Numbered from the stretch's first letter, positions 50,738 to 59,984 are shown. The stretch: DNA of 64,000 nucleotides from Cohnella nanjingensis (GCF_014212125.1 NZ_JACJVP010000047.1:1-64000), one strand, 5' to 3'. Made by a program: numbers and translations. The notes: generated by a model from the sequence alone, not told the origin.

Positions 50738-51652
50738 TCACACATTGTTCAAACGTCCCGAAGCGGCATGATCGAACGTAGGATCCTCGTCCTGCGCGCG
50801 CTCGCGCTTGTACCACTGCATGAAGACGGTGAACAGCGCGATGATGTTGACGCCCTCCTGCAGCAGCTTCATGATGATCCCGCCGAGCTGTTGATCGTCC
50901 AGCGGCGAGAGCAGGCTGAAGAACGCCGGTCCGCCTTCGAACTTCGAGAGCAGCGCGGACGGATCTCCCGAGACGCAATAGCCCATCGCCTTCACCCACA
51001 CTTGAGGATCGTTGTAGACGCCGAACAGCGGCGTGCTGGCGAAGATGATCAAGACGCAAGCCGGCGTCAGGAGCAAGCCGTTCAAGAAGATGAAGCCCAG
51101 CTTGCGCAAGTTCGTCAGACGGGACCATTCGGGCACCGGGGACGTCACGTGCCACCAGCTGATCATCGACGTGAGGAACAGCGCCAGATAGTACAGCGCG
51201 TGCACGCGATAGTGCGTCATGATCCAGTCGTGGTTGTTCGGCATGTGATAGAACGAAAACAGCAGGTTGAACGCGAACAGGCCGAACAGCGGGTTCATCA
51301 AGAACCGGAACGGACGCCACGCCTTGTGCGAGAAGACGGAACGCCACAGCCATGGCGGTACGCCATACAGCAGCATAGGCGGTACGATAAAGTAAGAGAC
51401 GGCCATGTCCGACATATGGAACGTGAACATCAAGTGCCCCATGAGACTAAGAGGTCCGCCCTGCACGAGATAGAGCAGCGCGACCCCCGCGATGAACGAG
51501 GCCTGGCGGCCGAAGCCGACCGGACCGCTGTCCGCGAAGCGTTCGCGCCACGGACCGACGACGAACGTGTACAAGACGATGATCGCCAGCATCAGCGTGA
51601 GGAGATAGGGACTCCACAAGTCGACGAACGAGAAATATTGCAAGCCCATCAT
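50738..51652 (-). CDS. ctaG: cytochrome c oxidase assembly factor CtaG
   Basis: The 304-residue membrane protein has seven segments and CtaG (caa3-type) patterns: VQGGPLSLMGHLMFTFHMSD, MAVSYFIVPPMLLYGVP, FLMNPLFGLFAFNLLFSFYH. It helps assemble caa3 oxidase in Bacillus. AGGAGG lies 5-8 nt before the start. A terminator separates it from ctaF, so it may have its own promoter. Confidence 0.92.
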   Translation of the reverse strand: MMGLQYFSFVDLWSPYLLTLMLAIIVLYTFVVGPWRERFADSGPVGFGRQASFIAGVALLYLVQGGPLSLMGHLMFTFHMSDMAVSYFIVPPMLLYGVPPWLWRSVFSHKAWRPFRFLMNPLFGLFAFNLLFSFYHMPNNHDWIMTHYRVHALYYLALFLTSMISWWHVTSPVPEWSRLTNLRKLGFIFLNGLLLTPACVLIIFASTPLFGVYNDPQVWVKAMGYCVSGDPSALLSKFEGGPAFFSLLSPLDDQQLGGIIMKLLQEGVNIIALFTVFMQWYKRERAQDEDPTFDHAASGRLNNV

Positions 51653-51730
51653 CCATTCCTCCTTTCTTCATGATGTCCAATTCGAGGAAAAATAAGGCTT
51701 CTCCGTCTCCGGAGGGGGCCTATCCTCAAG

Positions 51731-51762
51731 AAAAAAGAGGCGGGGTGAATGACCCGCCTCTC
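51731..51762 (-). terminator. terminator after ctaF
   Basis: On the minus strand AGAGGCGGG and CCCGCCTCT flank a short loop, followed by TTTTTTCTTG. It ends the ctaCDEF transcript, at least in part. Confidence 0.9.
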
Positions 51763-51779
51763 TGAAGTTTAATTCGATT

Positions 51780-52100
51780 TTACCACCAAACCCAGTACAG
51801 CGCCATGATCACCATCGTGAACACGACGATGACGCCGAACAGAATCCCGAAGATCGGGAACAAATGGCCGCGGTCCTTCATGTGCATCCAGAATGCCATC
51901 TGAACGAACACTTGGAGAATCGCCATGGAGACGAGAATGATGTAGGTGAAGGTCTGATTGATCTCGCCGGCCGCTACGGCGGCGAAGGCGATAATCGTCA
52001 GCGCGAGGGACATCACGAACGCGACGATATGCTTCTGCGGTCCCTCTGCCCTGTGGCGTCTAGTTTCTTCCTCGGAGGAAGCCGAATGGTTGCTCGCCAT
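51780..52100 (-). CDS. ctaF: cytochrome c oxidase subunit IV
   Basis: The 106-residue protein has three membrane segments (HIVAFVMSLALTIIAFAAVA, TYIILVSMAILQVFVQMAFW, LFGVIVVFTMVIMALYW) with the conserved FWMHMKDRGH in the second loop. It is a small subunit of the caa3 oxidase. It lies 4 bp after ctaE. Confidence 0.92.
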   Translation of the reverse strand: MASNHSASSEEETRRHRAEGPQKHIVAFVMSLALTIIAFAAVAAGEINQTFTYIILVSMAILQVFVQMAFWMHMKDRGHLFPIFGILFGVIVVFTMVIMALYWVWW

Positions 52101-52104
52101 ACGA

Positions 52105-52722
52105 TTAACCCACCTTTCCCATCAGGTAGACAACGGTGAAGATGAATACCCAGACGACGTCGATGAAGTGCCAGTAGATCGCGGACACGTAGATCTTCGG
52201 CGCGGTGACGACCGTCAGGCCCTTCTTGAAAATCTGGGCGATCAGCAGTCCGATCCACAATACGCCGAACGCGACATGCGCGCCGTGGAAGCCGACAAGC
52301 GTATAGAAGGACGAACTGAATGCGCTGGTCGCGAATTGATGTCCTTCGCTGACATAGGTGTTGAACTCGTAGATCTCAAGGCCGAGGAAGCAAAGTCCGA
52401 GCAGGATCGTGACGATCAGCCAGACGATCATCGCCTTGACCCGGTTCTGGTGCATCGCCTGTACGGCGAACACGCTCATGAGACTCGAGAACAACAGGAT
52501 CATCGTAGCCGCGAATACCATCGGCAGTTCGAACAAGTGGTCCGCCGTCGGACCGTCGAGGGTCTGATGGCGGAGCGCGATGAAGGCGGCGAACAGGGTG
52601 CCGAACAGGACCGTCTCCGCGCCGAGGAAGAGCCAGAAGCCCAGGACTTTATTGCGTCCTTCTAGCGTCGCTTTCTCCGGTTCGTGCGGCAAGTGTCCGT
52701 CTGCATGTTCATGTGCGCTCAT
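52105..52722 (-). CDS. ctaE: cytochrome c oxidase subunit III
   Basis: The 205-residue protein has five membrane segments and subunit III patterns: LGFWLFLGAETVLFGTLFAA, FYTLVGFHGAHVAFGVLW and YWHFIDVVWVFIFTVVYL. Its ATG overlaps the ctaD stop by 4 bp. It supports proton and oxygen pathways of the caa3 complex. Confidence 0.94.
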   Translation of the reverse strand: MSAHEHADGHLPHEPEKATLEGRNKVLGFWLFLGAETVLFGTLFAAFIALRHQTLDGPTADHLFELPMVFAATMILLFSSLMSVFAVQAMHQNRVKAMIVWLIVTILLGLCFLGLEIYEFNTYVSEGHQFATSAFSSSFYTLVGFHGAHVAFGVLWIGLLIAQIFKKGLTVVTAPKIYVSAIYWHFIDVVWVFIFTVVYLMGKVG

Positions 52723-54566
52723 ACGTGCACCCCTTTCTCCTGCTCCTCCGGTTCGATATGGAACCCGTGGTCGTCGAACACGGAACGAAGGAACATACAG
52801 CCAAATGTAACGACGAGTCCGGCGATGGCGATGATCAGATGATCATACATGAAGCCGAGGCCGGCTGCGAACAATCCGATGCTCATAACGAGCGGCAGGA
52901 TCGAAGGCGAAGGCATGTGGATCGAACCGACCGGTTCTGCCGGCGGCATCTCAGCGTTGCCCTTTTGCTTCTCGTTCCACCAGGCGTCGTAGCTGCGCAC
53001 CAGGGGAAGCTGTTTGAAGTTGTATTCAGGCGGCGGCGACGGGATGGACCATTCGAGCGAACGGCCGTCTTCCCAAGGATCGTCCGCGACTTTTTGTTTC
53101 TTGGCGGCGCTCGCAATGACGTTCACCAGGAAGAAGATCGTGCCGATCCCCATCAGGAAGGCGCCTACCGAGCTGATGAGGTTCATCGTATCGAAGCCTT
53201 GGTTCGGCAGATATGTCCAGACGCGGCGCGGCATCCCCAGGAGCCCCAGGAAGTGCTGCACGAAGAACGTCAGATGGAAGCCGATGAAGAACGTCCAGAA
53301 CGTGAACTTGCCAAGCGTCTCGTTCAGCATGCGGCCGAACATCTTCGGCCACCAGTAGTGCAAGCCGGCGAAGATGCCGAAGATCAAACCGCCTACGATA
53401 ACGTAGTGGAAGTGAGCGACGACGAAGTAGCTGTCATGGTATTGGAAGTCAGCCGGCGCGGATGCGAGCATAACCCCGGTGACGCCGCCCATGACGAACG
53501 TCGGAATGAATCCGATCGCGAACAGGTTCGCGGTCGTGAAGCGGATCGAGCCGCCCCACAGGGTGAACAGCCAGTTGAAGATCTTGACCCCGGTCGGCAC
53601 CGCGATCAGCATCGTGGCGATGGAGAACAGACCGTTCGCGACCGGACCGAGGCCCGTCGTGAACATGTGGTGAGCCCAAACCATGAAGCCGAGGAACGCG
53701 ATCAGGACGGTCGCGAACACCATCGAGCTGTAGCCGAACAGACGCTTGCGGGCGAACGTGCTTACGACTTCGGAGATGATCCCGAAGGCCGGCAGGATCA
53801 GGATGTACACCTCGGGGTGACCGAACACCCAGAAGATGTGTTCCCACAGGACGGCGTTGCCGCCGCTGCCGGTCTCGAAGAAGTTCGCATGGAACAACCG
53901 GTCGAACGTCAAGGCGACCAGGCCGACCGTCAGTACCGGGAAAGCGAAGACGATCAGCGCGGACGTGATGAAGATCGTCCAAGTGAACATCGGCATGCGC
54001 ATGAAGGACATGCCCGGCGCGCGCATGTTGATGATCGTGGCCATGAAGTTGATGCCGCCGAGCAGGGTGCCGATACCGGCAATTTGCAGGCCCATCAGGT
54101 AGTAATCGACGCCGTGGCCGCTGCTGTACGTCGGACTGGCAAGCGGCACGTAAGACGTCCAGCCTGCGTCAGGCACGTTGCCTGCGAACCAGCTGATGTT
54201 CAGCAGGACCCCGCCGGCGAAGAACGTCCAGAAGCCGAGCGAGTTCAGAAACGGGAACGCGACGTCGCGCGCCCCGATCTGCAGCGGGATGACGGCGTTC
54301 ATCAGCGCGAACAGCATCGGCATCGCCGCAAGGAAGATCATGGTCGTGCCGTGCATCGTGAGCAATTCGTTAAACGTATCCGCGCCGACGAAGTCGTTCA
54401 TCGGCTTCATCAGCTGGATCCGAATCATCATAGCTTCCAGCCCGCCGACGATGAAGAACAAGCCGCCTGCGATTAAGTACAAAATTCCGATTTTCTTATG
54501 GTCGACGGTCGTCAGCCAGTCCATCAAGCCTCGATAACGCTTGACTGTGTGCGCGTGTGCAGCCAA
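52719..54566 (-). CDS. ctaD: cytochrome c oxidase subunit I (heme-copper centre)
   Basis: The 615-residue protein has at least twelve membrane segments and all subunit I landmarks: heme ligand in TMHGTTMIFLAAMP, CuB site in WEHIFWVFGHPEVYILILP, double His in VWAHHMFTTG, and the heme pair in VVAHFHYVIVGG. The C-terminal extension (about 540-615) has two more segments, as in caa3 oxidases. The start is TTG at 54566 with GGAGG 9 nt upstream. Confidence 0.96.
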   Translation of the reverse strand: MAAHAHTVKRYRGLMDWLTTVDHKKIGILYLIAGGLFFIVGGLEAMMIRIQLMKPMNDFVGADTFNELLTMHGTTMIFLAAMPMLFALMNAVIPLQIGARDVAFPFLNSLGFWTFFAGGVLLNISWFAGNVPDAGWTSYVPLASPTYSSGHGVDYYLMGLQIAGIGTLLGGINFMATIINMRAPGMSFMRMPMFTWTIFITSALIVFAFPVLTVGLVALTFDRLFHANFFETGSGGNAVLWEHIFWVFGHPEVYILILPAFGIISEVVSTFARKRLFGYSSMVFATVLIAFLGFMVWAHHMFTTGLGPVANGLFSIATMLIAVPTGVKIFNWLFTLWGGSIRFTTANLFAIGFIPTFVMGGVTGVMLASAPADFQYHDSYFVVAHFHYVIVGGLIFGIFAGLHYWWPKMFGRMLNETLGKFTFWTFFIGFHLTFFVQHFLGLLGMPRRVWTYLPNQGFDTMNLISSVGAFLMGIGTIFFLVNVIASAAKKQKVADDPWEDGRSLEWSIPSPPPEYNFKQLPLVRSYDAWWNEKQKGNAEMPPAEPVGSIHMPSPSILPLVMSIGLFAAGLGFMYDHLIIAIAGLVVTFGCMFLRSVFDDHGFHIEPEEQEKGVHV

Positions 54567-54605
54567 AGCCGCGTACCTCCTTCATTACCCGCAGAAGCTA
54601 GAGTA

Positions 54606-55646
54606 TTAGTAGTCAAGCTTGTAATCGGCCAAGTACTTGGCGATACCGTCGAGCTCTTCTTGCGTCAGATCCAGGTCTTTCGCGCTCGGCATCATGTTGC
54701 CCGGCTTGACCTTCTGCGTGTCGGTAACCCATTCCTTGATATTCTCTTCAGTCGATTTTTCGTCGTTGTAGAGAATGCCCGCGATCGTCTGGCGGCTGCC
54801 GATACCCGTCAAGTTCGGCGCGCTGCTGCCCGCGTTGTTCTCGCCTACGGCGTGGCAAGTCAAGCACTTGTTCTCGAACGCTTCCTTGATCTTGCTGTCT
54901 TCAGGCATCACGGCCGGCGCCTTCATCGCGGCGACCCAACGGTCGAACGAGGCTTGGCTGACCGCCTTGGCCTTGAAGTCCATCAAGCTGTGGGAAGGTC
55001 CGCAGAGCTCCGCGCATTTTCCCCGGAAGACGCCTTCCTTCGGGAATTCGAGGTACAACTTGTTCGTCGTGCCCGTCCCCGCGTTCGTATCGATCTTGCC
55101 GCCGATCGAAGGAATCCAGAATGCATGCGTCACGTCAGCGGACGCCAGCTTGAACTGAATCTTCTTGCCGGTCGGCACAACCAGCTCTTGCCCCGTCTTG
55201 ATCCCATACTCGGGATACTCGAACTCCCACCAGTATTGGTGCGAAGTAACCGTAACCTGCAGCGCTTTCGGATCTTTGGAGTAGTCCTTCGACAGACCGA
55301 ATACCGTGTTGATCGTCGGGACGCCGAGGATCAGCAGCAGGATGATCGGAACGACCGTCCAGATGATCTCGAGCGTGTGATTGCCTTCGACCTGCTTCGG
55401 CACGGTCTTGTCGCCCTTGCGGCGACGGAACCGGATCAGCACGTAGATGCAAATCGCAAATACGACAACGACGACCAGCGCCATGATGCTGATCGACAGC
55501 GTCATGAGGTCAAATTGTTTCTGGGCTACTGGCCCCTGCGGGTTCAGAGTGGACAAGTCCTCTCTTCCGCATGCGGACAGGAGTAGAATCATTCCTGCCG
55601 CCAGCGGGAGCAGCCGCTTCATTACGCGCCACCGATTCATCATCAT
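54606..55646 (-). CDS. ctaC: cytochrome c oxidase subunit II with cytochrome c domain (caa3 type)
   Basis: The 346-residue protein is a lipoprotein (LLSAC, Cys26) with two membrane segments (about 47-70, 92-115) and the CuA domain (His174, Cys211, Glu213, Cys215, His219, Met222 in CAELCGPSHSLM). A C-terminal cytochrome c domain has CLTCH at 261-265 and a Met in GNMMP near 318. The fused cytochrome identifies caa3 oxidase. It passes electrons to ctaD. First gene of the operon with a strong promoter. Confidence 0.96.
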   Translation of the reverse strand: MMMNRWRVMKRLLPLAAGMILLLSACGREDLSTLNPQGPVAQKQFDLMTLSISIMALVVVVVFAICIYVLIRFRRRKGDKTVPKQVEGNHTLEIIWTVVPIILLLILGVPTINTVFGLSKDYSKDPKALQVTVTSHQYWWEFEYPEYGIKTGQELVVPTGKKIQFKLASADVTHAFWIPSIGGKIDTNAGTGTTNKLYLEFPKEGVFRGKCAELCGPSHSLMDFKAKAVSQASFDRWVAAMKAPAVMPEDSKIKEAFENKCLTCHAVGENNAGSSAPNLTGIGSRQTIAGILYNDEKSTEENIKEWVTDTQKVKPGNMMPSAKDLDLTQEELDGIAKYLADYKLDY

Positions 55647-55761
55647 TCATCCCCACTTTGACTTTTTCATAGATTGCCTGTTTGCATTAGGTGTGGCGGG
55701 CGGCAACCTACGTGTTGCGCGATGTTGAACCAATCAACACACGTTCTAATCACTCTAATAA

Positions 55762-55790
55762 ATATTAAGTTTGGCACGACGGTTTGTCAA
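55762..55790 (-). promoter_or_regulatory. promoter of the cta operon
   Basis: On the minus strand TTGACA (55785-55790) and TAATAT (55762-55767) are exactly 17 bp apart, about 115 bp before ctaC. Confidence 0.82.
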
Positions 55791-55791
55791 T

Positions 55792-55812
55792 GTTCACAGA
55801 ACAGTTCACAAA
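55792..55812 (-). promoter_or_regulatory. two ResD-like boxes upstream of the cta promoter
   Basis: On the minus strand TTTGTGAAC and TCTGTGAAC are direct repeats 12 bp apart, ending 1 bp before the -35 box. The known ResD box in Bacillus is TTTGTGAAT. The position fits an activator of the cta promoter. No resDE genes are in the window. Confidence 0.6.
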
Positions 55813-56070
55813 TTGTTCTCAAAACTGTCAAAATCGTTGCCGCTCAAGGGTTTTCGCGTTCTTCGGACCGTCTCGGAAGCGCTGTGCGGAGGATTTGAAA
55901 GCGCCATCCGGACCCGCTTCGGACCTTATCCCGCCCCGGTCCCGCTTCCGCTCCCTCCCCTCATCTTTTACCAATCGCACCGGGTTTTATGTACGGCGCC
56001 CGGAGCATACTTTTACCCGCCGGGCGAACAATACGAACATCAAGCGGATGAGGGATGGAGGAAAGGGAGC
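55813..56070. other. upstream region of the YhcN-type gene
   Basis: No gene is supported. Pyrimidine-rich stretch CCGCTTCCGCTCCCTCCCC lies near 55945. A sporulation-type promoter (sigma G or F) would be expected for the next gene; GCATAC near 56006 is only a weak candidate. Confidence 0.4.
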
Positions 56071-56775
56071 ATGCAGCTGCGTAAAGCGATCGTGTCGCTC
56101 GGCGTCGCCGCCCTTGCTTGCGGACTGCTCGGAGCGTGCAACTACAAAGGCGAGTTCCACCGAAGCGCCCACGATTACGGGAGCCGTCTGCCGAACGACC
56201 CGAAGATGGCGCGCGTTCGGGCGTACAGCCCCGTGACGACGGATCCGAAAATGCACGACAACCGTTACTTCGAGTATAGTTCCAAGCTGTCTTACAAAGT
56301 ATCGAATCTGCCCGGCGTCAGCGACGCGATCGTCATCCTGACGGACAAGAACGCGTATGTCGGCATCACGACCGACCGGTCCGCCACGGGCACGATGTCC
56401 CATGGCGGCAAGCGGGTGCACGAGCAGGACAACACCGGCACGACCGAAGGCGTCTACAACGTCGATACGGGGAGCAACCGCTGGGACATGCGGAAGATCG
56501 TGACGCCGTACAACTCCTACTTCTCGCACAAGGACATCTCGGACTTGTCCACCGAATTCAGGCAGACGATCGCCTTGAACGTCCGTGCGCAGGCGCCGAA
56601 CGTGCAGGGCGTTCATATCTCCGCGAACCAGGAATTCATGAACCAGATGCTCGACTTCGCCAGAGCTTCCTGGGCGGGCAAGCCGCTCGCGCCGCTCACG
56701 CCCGAATTCAACAAGCTGGCCAAATACACATTCAGCCTGGGCGACCAAGTGCCGATCCCGCTCACGGACAAATAA
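56071..56775 (+). CDS. YhcN/YlaJ-family sporulation lipoprotein
   Basis: The 234-residue protein has a signal peptide with lipobox LLGAC (Cys23). The YhcN/YlaJ domain follows: NRYFEYSSKLSYKVSNLPGV, SDAIVILTDKNAYVGI, then near the end VRAQAPNVQGVHISANQEFM. Such proteins are made in the forespore and sit in the inner spore membrane, affecting germination or outgrowth. AAAGGGAGC lies directly before the ATG at 56071; longer upstream frames lack a signal peptide. Confidence 0.9.
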   Translation: MQLRKAIVSLGVAALACGLLGACNYKGEFHRSAHDYGSRLPNDPKMARVRAYSPVTTDPKMHDNRYFEYSSKLSYKVSNLPGVSDAIVILTDKNAYVGITTDRSATGTMSHGGKRVHEQDNTGTTEGVYNVDTGSNRWDMRKIVTPYNSYFSHKDISDLSTEFRQTIALNVRAQAPNVQGVHISANQEFMNQMLDFARASWAGKPLAPLTPEFNKLAKYTFSLGDQVPIPLTDK

Positions 56776-56926
56776 TTAGCGACGCTATATTATAAAGGAA
56801 ATAACGGCGCGAAGGCCCGCCGGCTTCCTCTGGCTGGTCTTCGGCATGCCGTCATCGCTCGGATGAGAACGGCCTGCTCCCGTTCGATCCGGACCTGGAC
56901 CGGCGAGGCTTATCCGTCCGGCCGCG

Positions 56927-56965
56927 AAAAAAAAGCGGCAAGGGAACCCTAAGGCCCCTTGCCGC
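56927..56965 (-). terminator. terminator of the 62-residue protein gene
   Basis: On the minus strand GCGGCAAGGG pairs with CCCTTGCCGC and is followed by eight T. Confidence 0.92.
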
Positions 56966-56978
56966 GATCATCTCCGCT

Positions 56979-57167
56979 TCAGGAAGCGGACGAATTCAAT
57001 TTGAGCAACTCGCGTTCCACGAGCATCGTAAGTTCATCCTCATAACCGCCGGTAATTCTGTATTTCCGAATGTAATCTTTTACGAACTTGCGTGGGTCCT
57101 TGGGCCGGAAAATTCTCGTCAGTTCTCGCAGGCTTTCCTGAACTTCGTTGTGACTACGTTTCGCCAT
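56979..57167 (-). CDS. small protein of unknown function, 62 residues
   Basis: The short protein MAKRSHNEVQESLRELTRIF and the rest is charged, predicted helical and soluble, with a basic centre (RPKDPRKFVKDYIRKY). It has a good ribosome site (GGGAGGG, 9 nt before the ATG at 57167) and a strong terminator right after its stop, so it is probably a real single-gene transcript. I do not recognise the family. Confidence 0.7.
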   Translation of the reverse strand: MAKRSHNEVQESLRELTRIFRPKDPRKFVKDYIRKYRITGGYEDELTMLVERELLKLNSSAS

Positions 57168-57302
57168 GCCATATTCCCTCCCAGCGGAAAAATCCCGCAA
57201 GTTTCGCTACACTGTCAACACCCCGGCTGCCTATTGATGATATTTACTTCATGCTCCTCCCTATTATACCAGTTATCGGACGGGGTTGAAAGCAAAACCG
57301 GA

Positions 57303-58046
57303 TTACACCCTCACCTCGAACAGATGAAGGCCGCCCGACAATGCGAATCGCTCGCCCGGGCGAAGCTCGTAGCGTTCGCCCGCCTGCAGCCGGCTCCCGT
57401 CCGGCAGAAAGGTGCCGTTGGAGGACCCGTGGTCCTCGAGCAGGAAGGCGCCACGCTCCGCTTCGTACCGCAGCGAGCAGTGCTTGCGGCTGATCTCCCC
57501 CGAATCGAACGGGAAGACGAGGCCGCATTGGGCGGCATCCCTGCCGATCGAGAGCGGCCGCGCCGACAGCTTGAAGCTGGCGCCCGCGAACTCGCCCTGC
57601 AAGCCGCAGAGCCGAGGCTCCCCCTCTCCGGCTTGAACGAGGGGTTCCGGCGCCGAACCCAGTCTGGATAGCGGTATCGTATAATCGGGCAGAATCGCGC
57701 CTTCGTCGTCCCCGCGATCTTCGTCCCAATCGCCGTCCAAGTCGGCGGACGTTTCCCGTTCCGCCTGCTCGGGCGAGGCTTCGTCGGGCAGCGCGTACTC
57801 GTCCCTGCGGTTCTTACCCCTCGCGGTCATCTGTAGAAACGCGACGACCGCCAAGGCCGCCACGACGATGCCGATCCCCATGGCTGCGAGCAGAGGAAGC
57901 GTTCCGATGGCATTCTGAGCAGCCGTAGCGTCCAGCTTCATGGACGCGGCCGCCGGTTTCGCTCCGATCGCGGAACTCCCCAGGGTTCCGATTGTTGCGA
58001 ACGCCCGCCGACCGGATATGCGGATCCGGCCCACGACCGTCTTCAT
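57303..58046 (-). CDS. membrane-anchored FHA-domain protein
   Basis: The 247-residue protein has one membrane segment (about 50-72), an acidic linker (about 80-150) and a C-terminal FHA domain (about 160-245). The phosphopeptide-binding residues are visible: GR in LSIGRDAA, SRKH (Ser/His), and SSNGTFL. FHA domains bind phosphothreonine, so it may take part in Ser/Thr kinase signalling. The start at 58046 has GGAGG 5-8 nt upstream; the longer frame to 58217 has none. No kinase gene is adjacent. Confidence 0.85.
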   Translation of the reverse strand: MKTVVGRIRISGRRAFATIGTLGSSAIGAKPAAASMKLDATAAQNAIGTLPLLAAMGIGIVVAALAVVAFLQMTARGKNRRDEYALPDEASPEQAERETSADLDGDWDEDRGDDEGAILPDYTIPLSRLGSAPEPLVQAGEGEPRLCGLQGEFAGASFKLSARPLSIGRDAAQCGLVFPFDSGEISRKHCSLRYEAERGAFLLEDHGSSNGTFLPDGSRLQAGERYELRPGERFALSGGLHLFEVRV

Positions 58047-58130
58047 GAATGCCTCCCCCCTCTCTTGTCTATTATCGGTTCGGAGCGACACCGAATTCAC
58101 CCCCGCGCGCGCGCGTCGCCGCCTGATTAT

Positions 58131-58144
58131 TGTAAACGCTTTCG
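58131..58144 (-). promoter_or_regulatory. cre-like sequence upstream of the FHA gene
   Basis: The plus strand reads TGTAAACGCTTTCG, one mismatch (last base) from the cre consensus. It is about 85 bp upstream of the FHA gene start and also just past the acyl-CoA synthetase gene. Confidence 0.35.
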
Positions 58145-58244
58145 AACTGTCGAAAAGAAGAAAGGCCTCTTGCATGCCCCTATTAAACAGTATACCGAAA
58201 CGCGCCTTCGGCTTCAATTCACATTCTCCATAATTTAGAAACTT

Positions 58245-59984
58245 TTAATCCTTTTTACTGTTCTCCGCGCGATCGTCCGCGCCGTCTCCGGTGGCTTGCG
58301 GACCGGATTCCCGGAGCTCCCGCCGGACCACCTTGCCGATCAGCGAAGTCGGCAGCGCTTCGCGGAATTCGTAGCGGTGCGGCACTTTGAACGGCGCGAG
58401 GCGATCGCGGCACCACCGGTTCAGCTGCATCTCCGATACCTGCCATCCCTCCCTTAGCACGATGAACGCTTTGACCGTCTCTCCGCGGTAATCGTCCGGC
58501 ACGCCGACGACTGCCGCTTCCCGGATCGCGGGATGCTCGAACAGCACCTCTTCGACCTCTCTAGGATAGACGTTGAAGCCGCCCGCCAGGATCACGTCTT
58601 TTTTCCGGTCGATGATCGTGAAGAATCCGTCTTCGTCCATCCAGCCGATATCGCCCGTCCGCAGCCACCCGTCCTGCAGCACCTTGTCGGTCTCCTCCGG
58701 CCTTCCCCAGTACCCCTTCATGACTTGCGGCCCTCGAACCGCGACTTCGCCGATCTCGCCCGGCGGCAGCTCGACGAACAGGTCCTCGCCGACGATCCGG
58801 GCGTCCGTATCCGGCAGCGGGATGCCGATCGTTCCCGGCTTGCGGAAGCCCCACAACGGATTGCAGTGCGTCACCGGCGACGCCTCCGTGAGCCCGTACC
58901 CCTCGTTCAGCCGTCCGCCGGACAGCTGTTCGAATCGGTCCTGCACCTCGCGCGGGAGCGGCGCCGCTCCGCTGACGCACACCCGGATCGAGCGCAGATC
59001 TCCCTCCCTCGCGTCCGGATGATTCAAGAGAGCGATGTACATCGTCGGGGCGCCGGGGAACACGGTGGGACGCTTGCGGCGGATCGTCTCGAGCACCGCC
59101 TTCGGCTCGAAGCGGGGAATGAGCAGCAGGCTGCTCCCCAGGTAGACGCTCTGATTCATGAGCACGGTCAACCCGAACACGTGGAAAAGCGGGAGCGCGG
59201 CCAAATATCGTTCCTGGCCTTCCTTCGTGCTGTAGAACCAAGCCGTCGTCTGCATCGTGTTGGCGATGATGTTCGCATGCGTGAGCATGACGCCCTTCGC
59301 GACGCCCGTCGTCCCGCCGGTGTATTGGATGAGCGCCAGATCCGTTCCGGCGTCCGCCGGCTCGCAGAGGGGCGTGTCCGGCGCGCGCCGCAGCAGCGCG
59401 CTCCAGCGCACCGTGCCGTTCGCGCCGTAGCCGATCTTGAGCCCCGGATGCTCGCGTCGCCGCTTGAGCGGATACAGCCGGTTCTTGGGGAAGGGCAGGC
59501 CGTCCGAGAGCGAGGTGACGATCAGGTGCCGGATCGCCGTCTCTCCCCGTACCGCTTCGACCCGGGGCACTAGCAGATCCAGCGCGATCACGGCCTTGGC
59601 GCCCGAATCGGCCAGCTGGTGCCGCAGCTCCCGCTCCCGGTACAGCGGATTCGTCTGAACCGCCACCGCGCCGGCCATCAGAATCCCGTAATAGGCGACG
59701 ACCGCCTGCGGGCAATTGGGCAGCAGGATGGCGACCCGGTCTCCCTTCTCGATACCCAGTCCGCGCAGCGCGTTGGCGAGACGGGCCGCCCGCTTCGCCA
59801 GCTCCGCATAGCTGTAGGATCGGCCGAGAAATTCCATCGCTTCGCCGCCGGGGAACTTCCCCGCCGCATCCGTCAGGAATTGCGCGGCGTTCCCGTCCGG
59901 ATAGCGGAGCGTCTCGGGTACTTCCTTCGGATAATGGCGCAGCCAGATCTTCCCGCTGCCGCGGCCGCCGGCGTTGTCGTTCAT
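58245..59984 (-). CDS. long-chain acyl-CoA synthetase (AMP-forming)
   Basis: The 579-residue enzyme has the ANL-superfamily motifs: the phosphate loop YTGGTTGVAKGVMLTH, NEGYGLTEASPVTHCNP (A5), GWLRTGDIGWMDEDG (A7) and the late Lys in LPTSLIGKVVRREL. It activates fatty acids to acyl-CoA via an acyl-adenylate. The start at 59984 has GGAGG 9 nt upstream. The longer frame to 60053 begins inside a cre-like box and is rejected. It is monocistronic in appearance. Confidence 0.93.
   Translation of the reverse strand: MNDNAGGRGSGKIWLRHYPKEVPETLRYPDGNAAQFLTDAAGKFPGGEAMEFLGRSYSYAELAKRAARLANALRGLGIEKGDRVAILLPNCPQAVVAYYGILMAGAVAVQTNPLYRERELRHQLADSGAKAVIALDLLVPRVEAVRGETAIRHLIVTSLSDGLPFPKNRLYPLKRRREHPGLKIGYGANGTVRWSALLRRAPDTPLCEPADAGTDLALIQYTGGTTGVAKGVMLTHANIIANTMQTTAWFYSTKEGQERYLAALPLFHVFGLTVLMNQSVYLGSSLLLIPRFEPKAVLETIRRKRPTVFPGAPTMYIALLNHPDAREGDLRSIRVCVSGAAPLPREVQDRFEQLSGGRLNEGYGLTEASPVTHCNPLWGFRKPGTIGIPLPDTDARIVGEDLFVELPPGEIGEVAVRGPQVMKGYWGRPEETDKVLQDGWLRTGDIGWMDEDGFFTIIDRKKDVILAGGFNVYPREVEEVLFEHPAIREAAVVGVPDDYRGETVKAFIVLREGWQVSEMQLNRWCRDRLAPFKVPHRYEFREALPTSLIGKVVRRELRESGPQATGDGADDRAENSKKD

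Noticed and set aside
52713-54476. Plus-strand frame of 587 codons opposite ctaD
   Set aside because: Shadow of subunit I; its composition (rich in Arg, Asp, Glu, His) matches no protein family.
56000-56045. Sigma G-type promoter for the YhcN-like gene
   Set aside because: GCATAC is present but the -10 match is poor and spacing is too long to claim.
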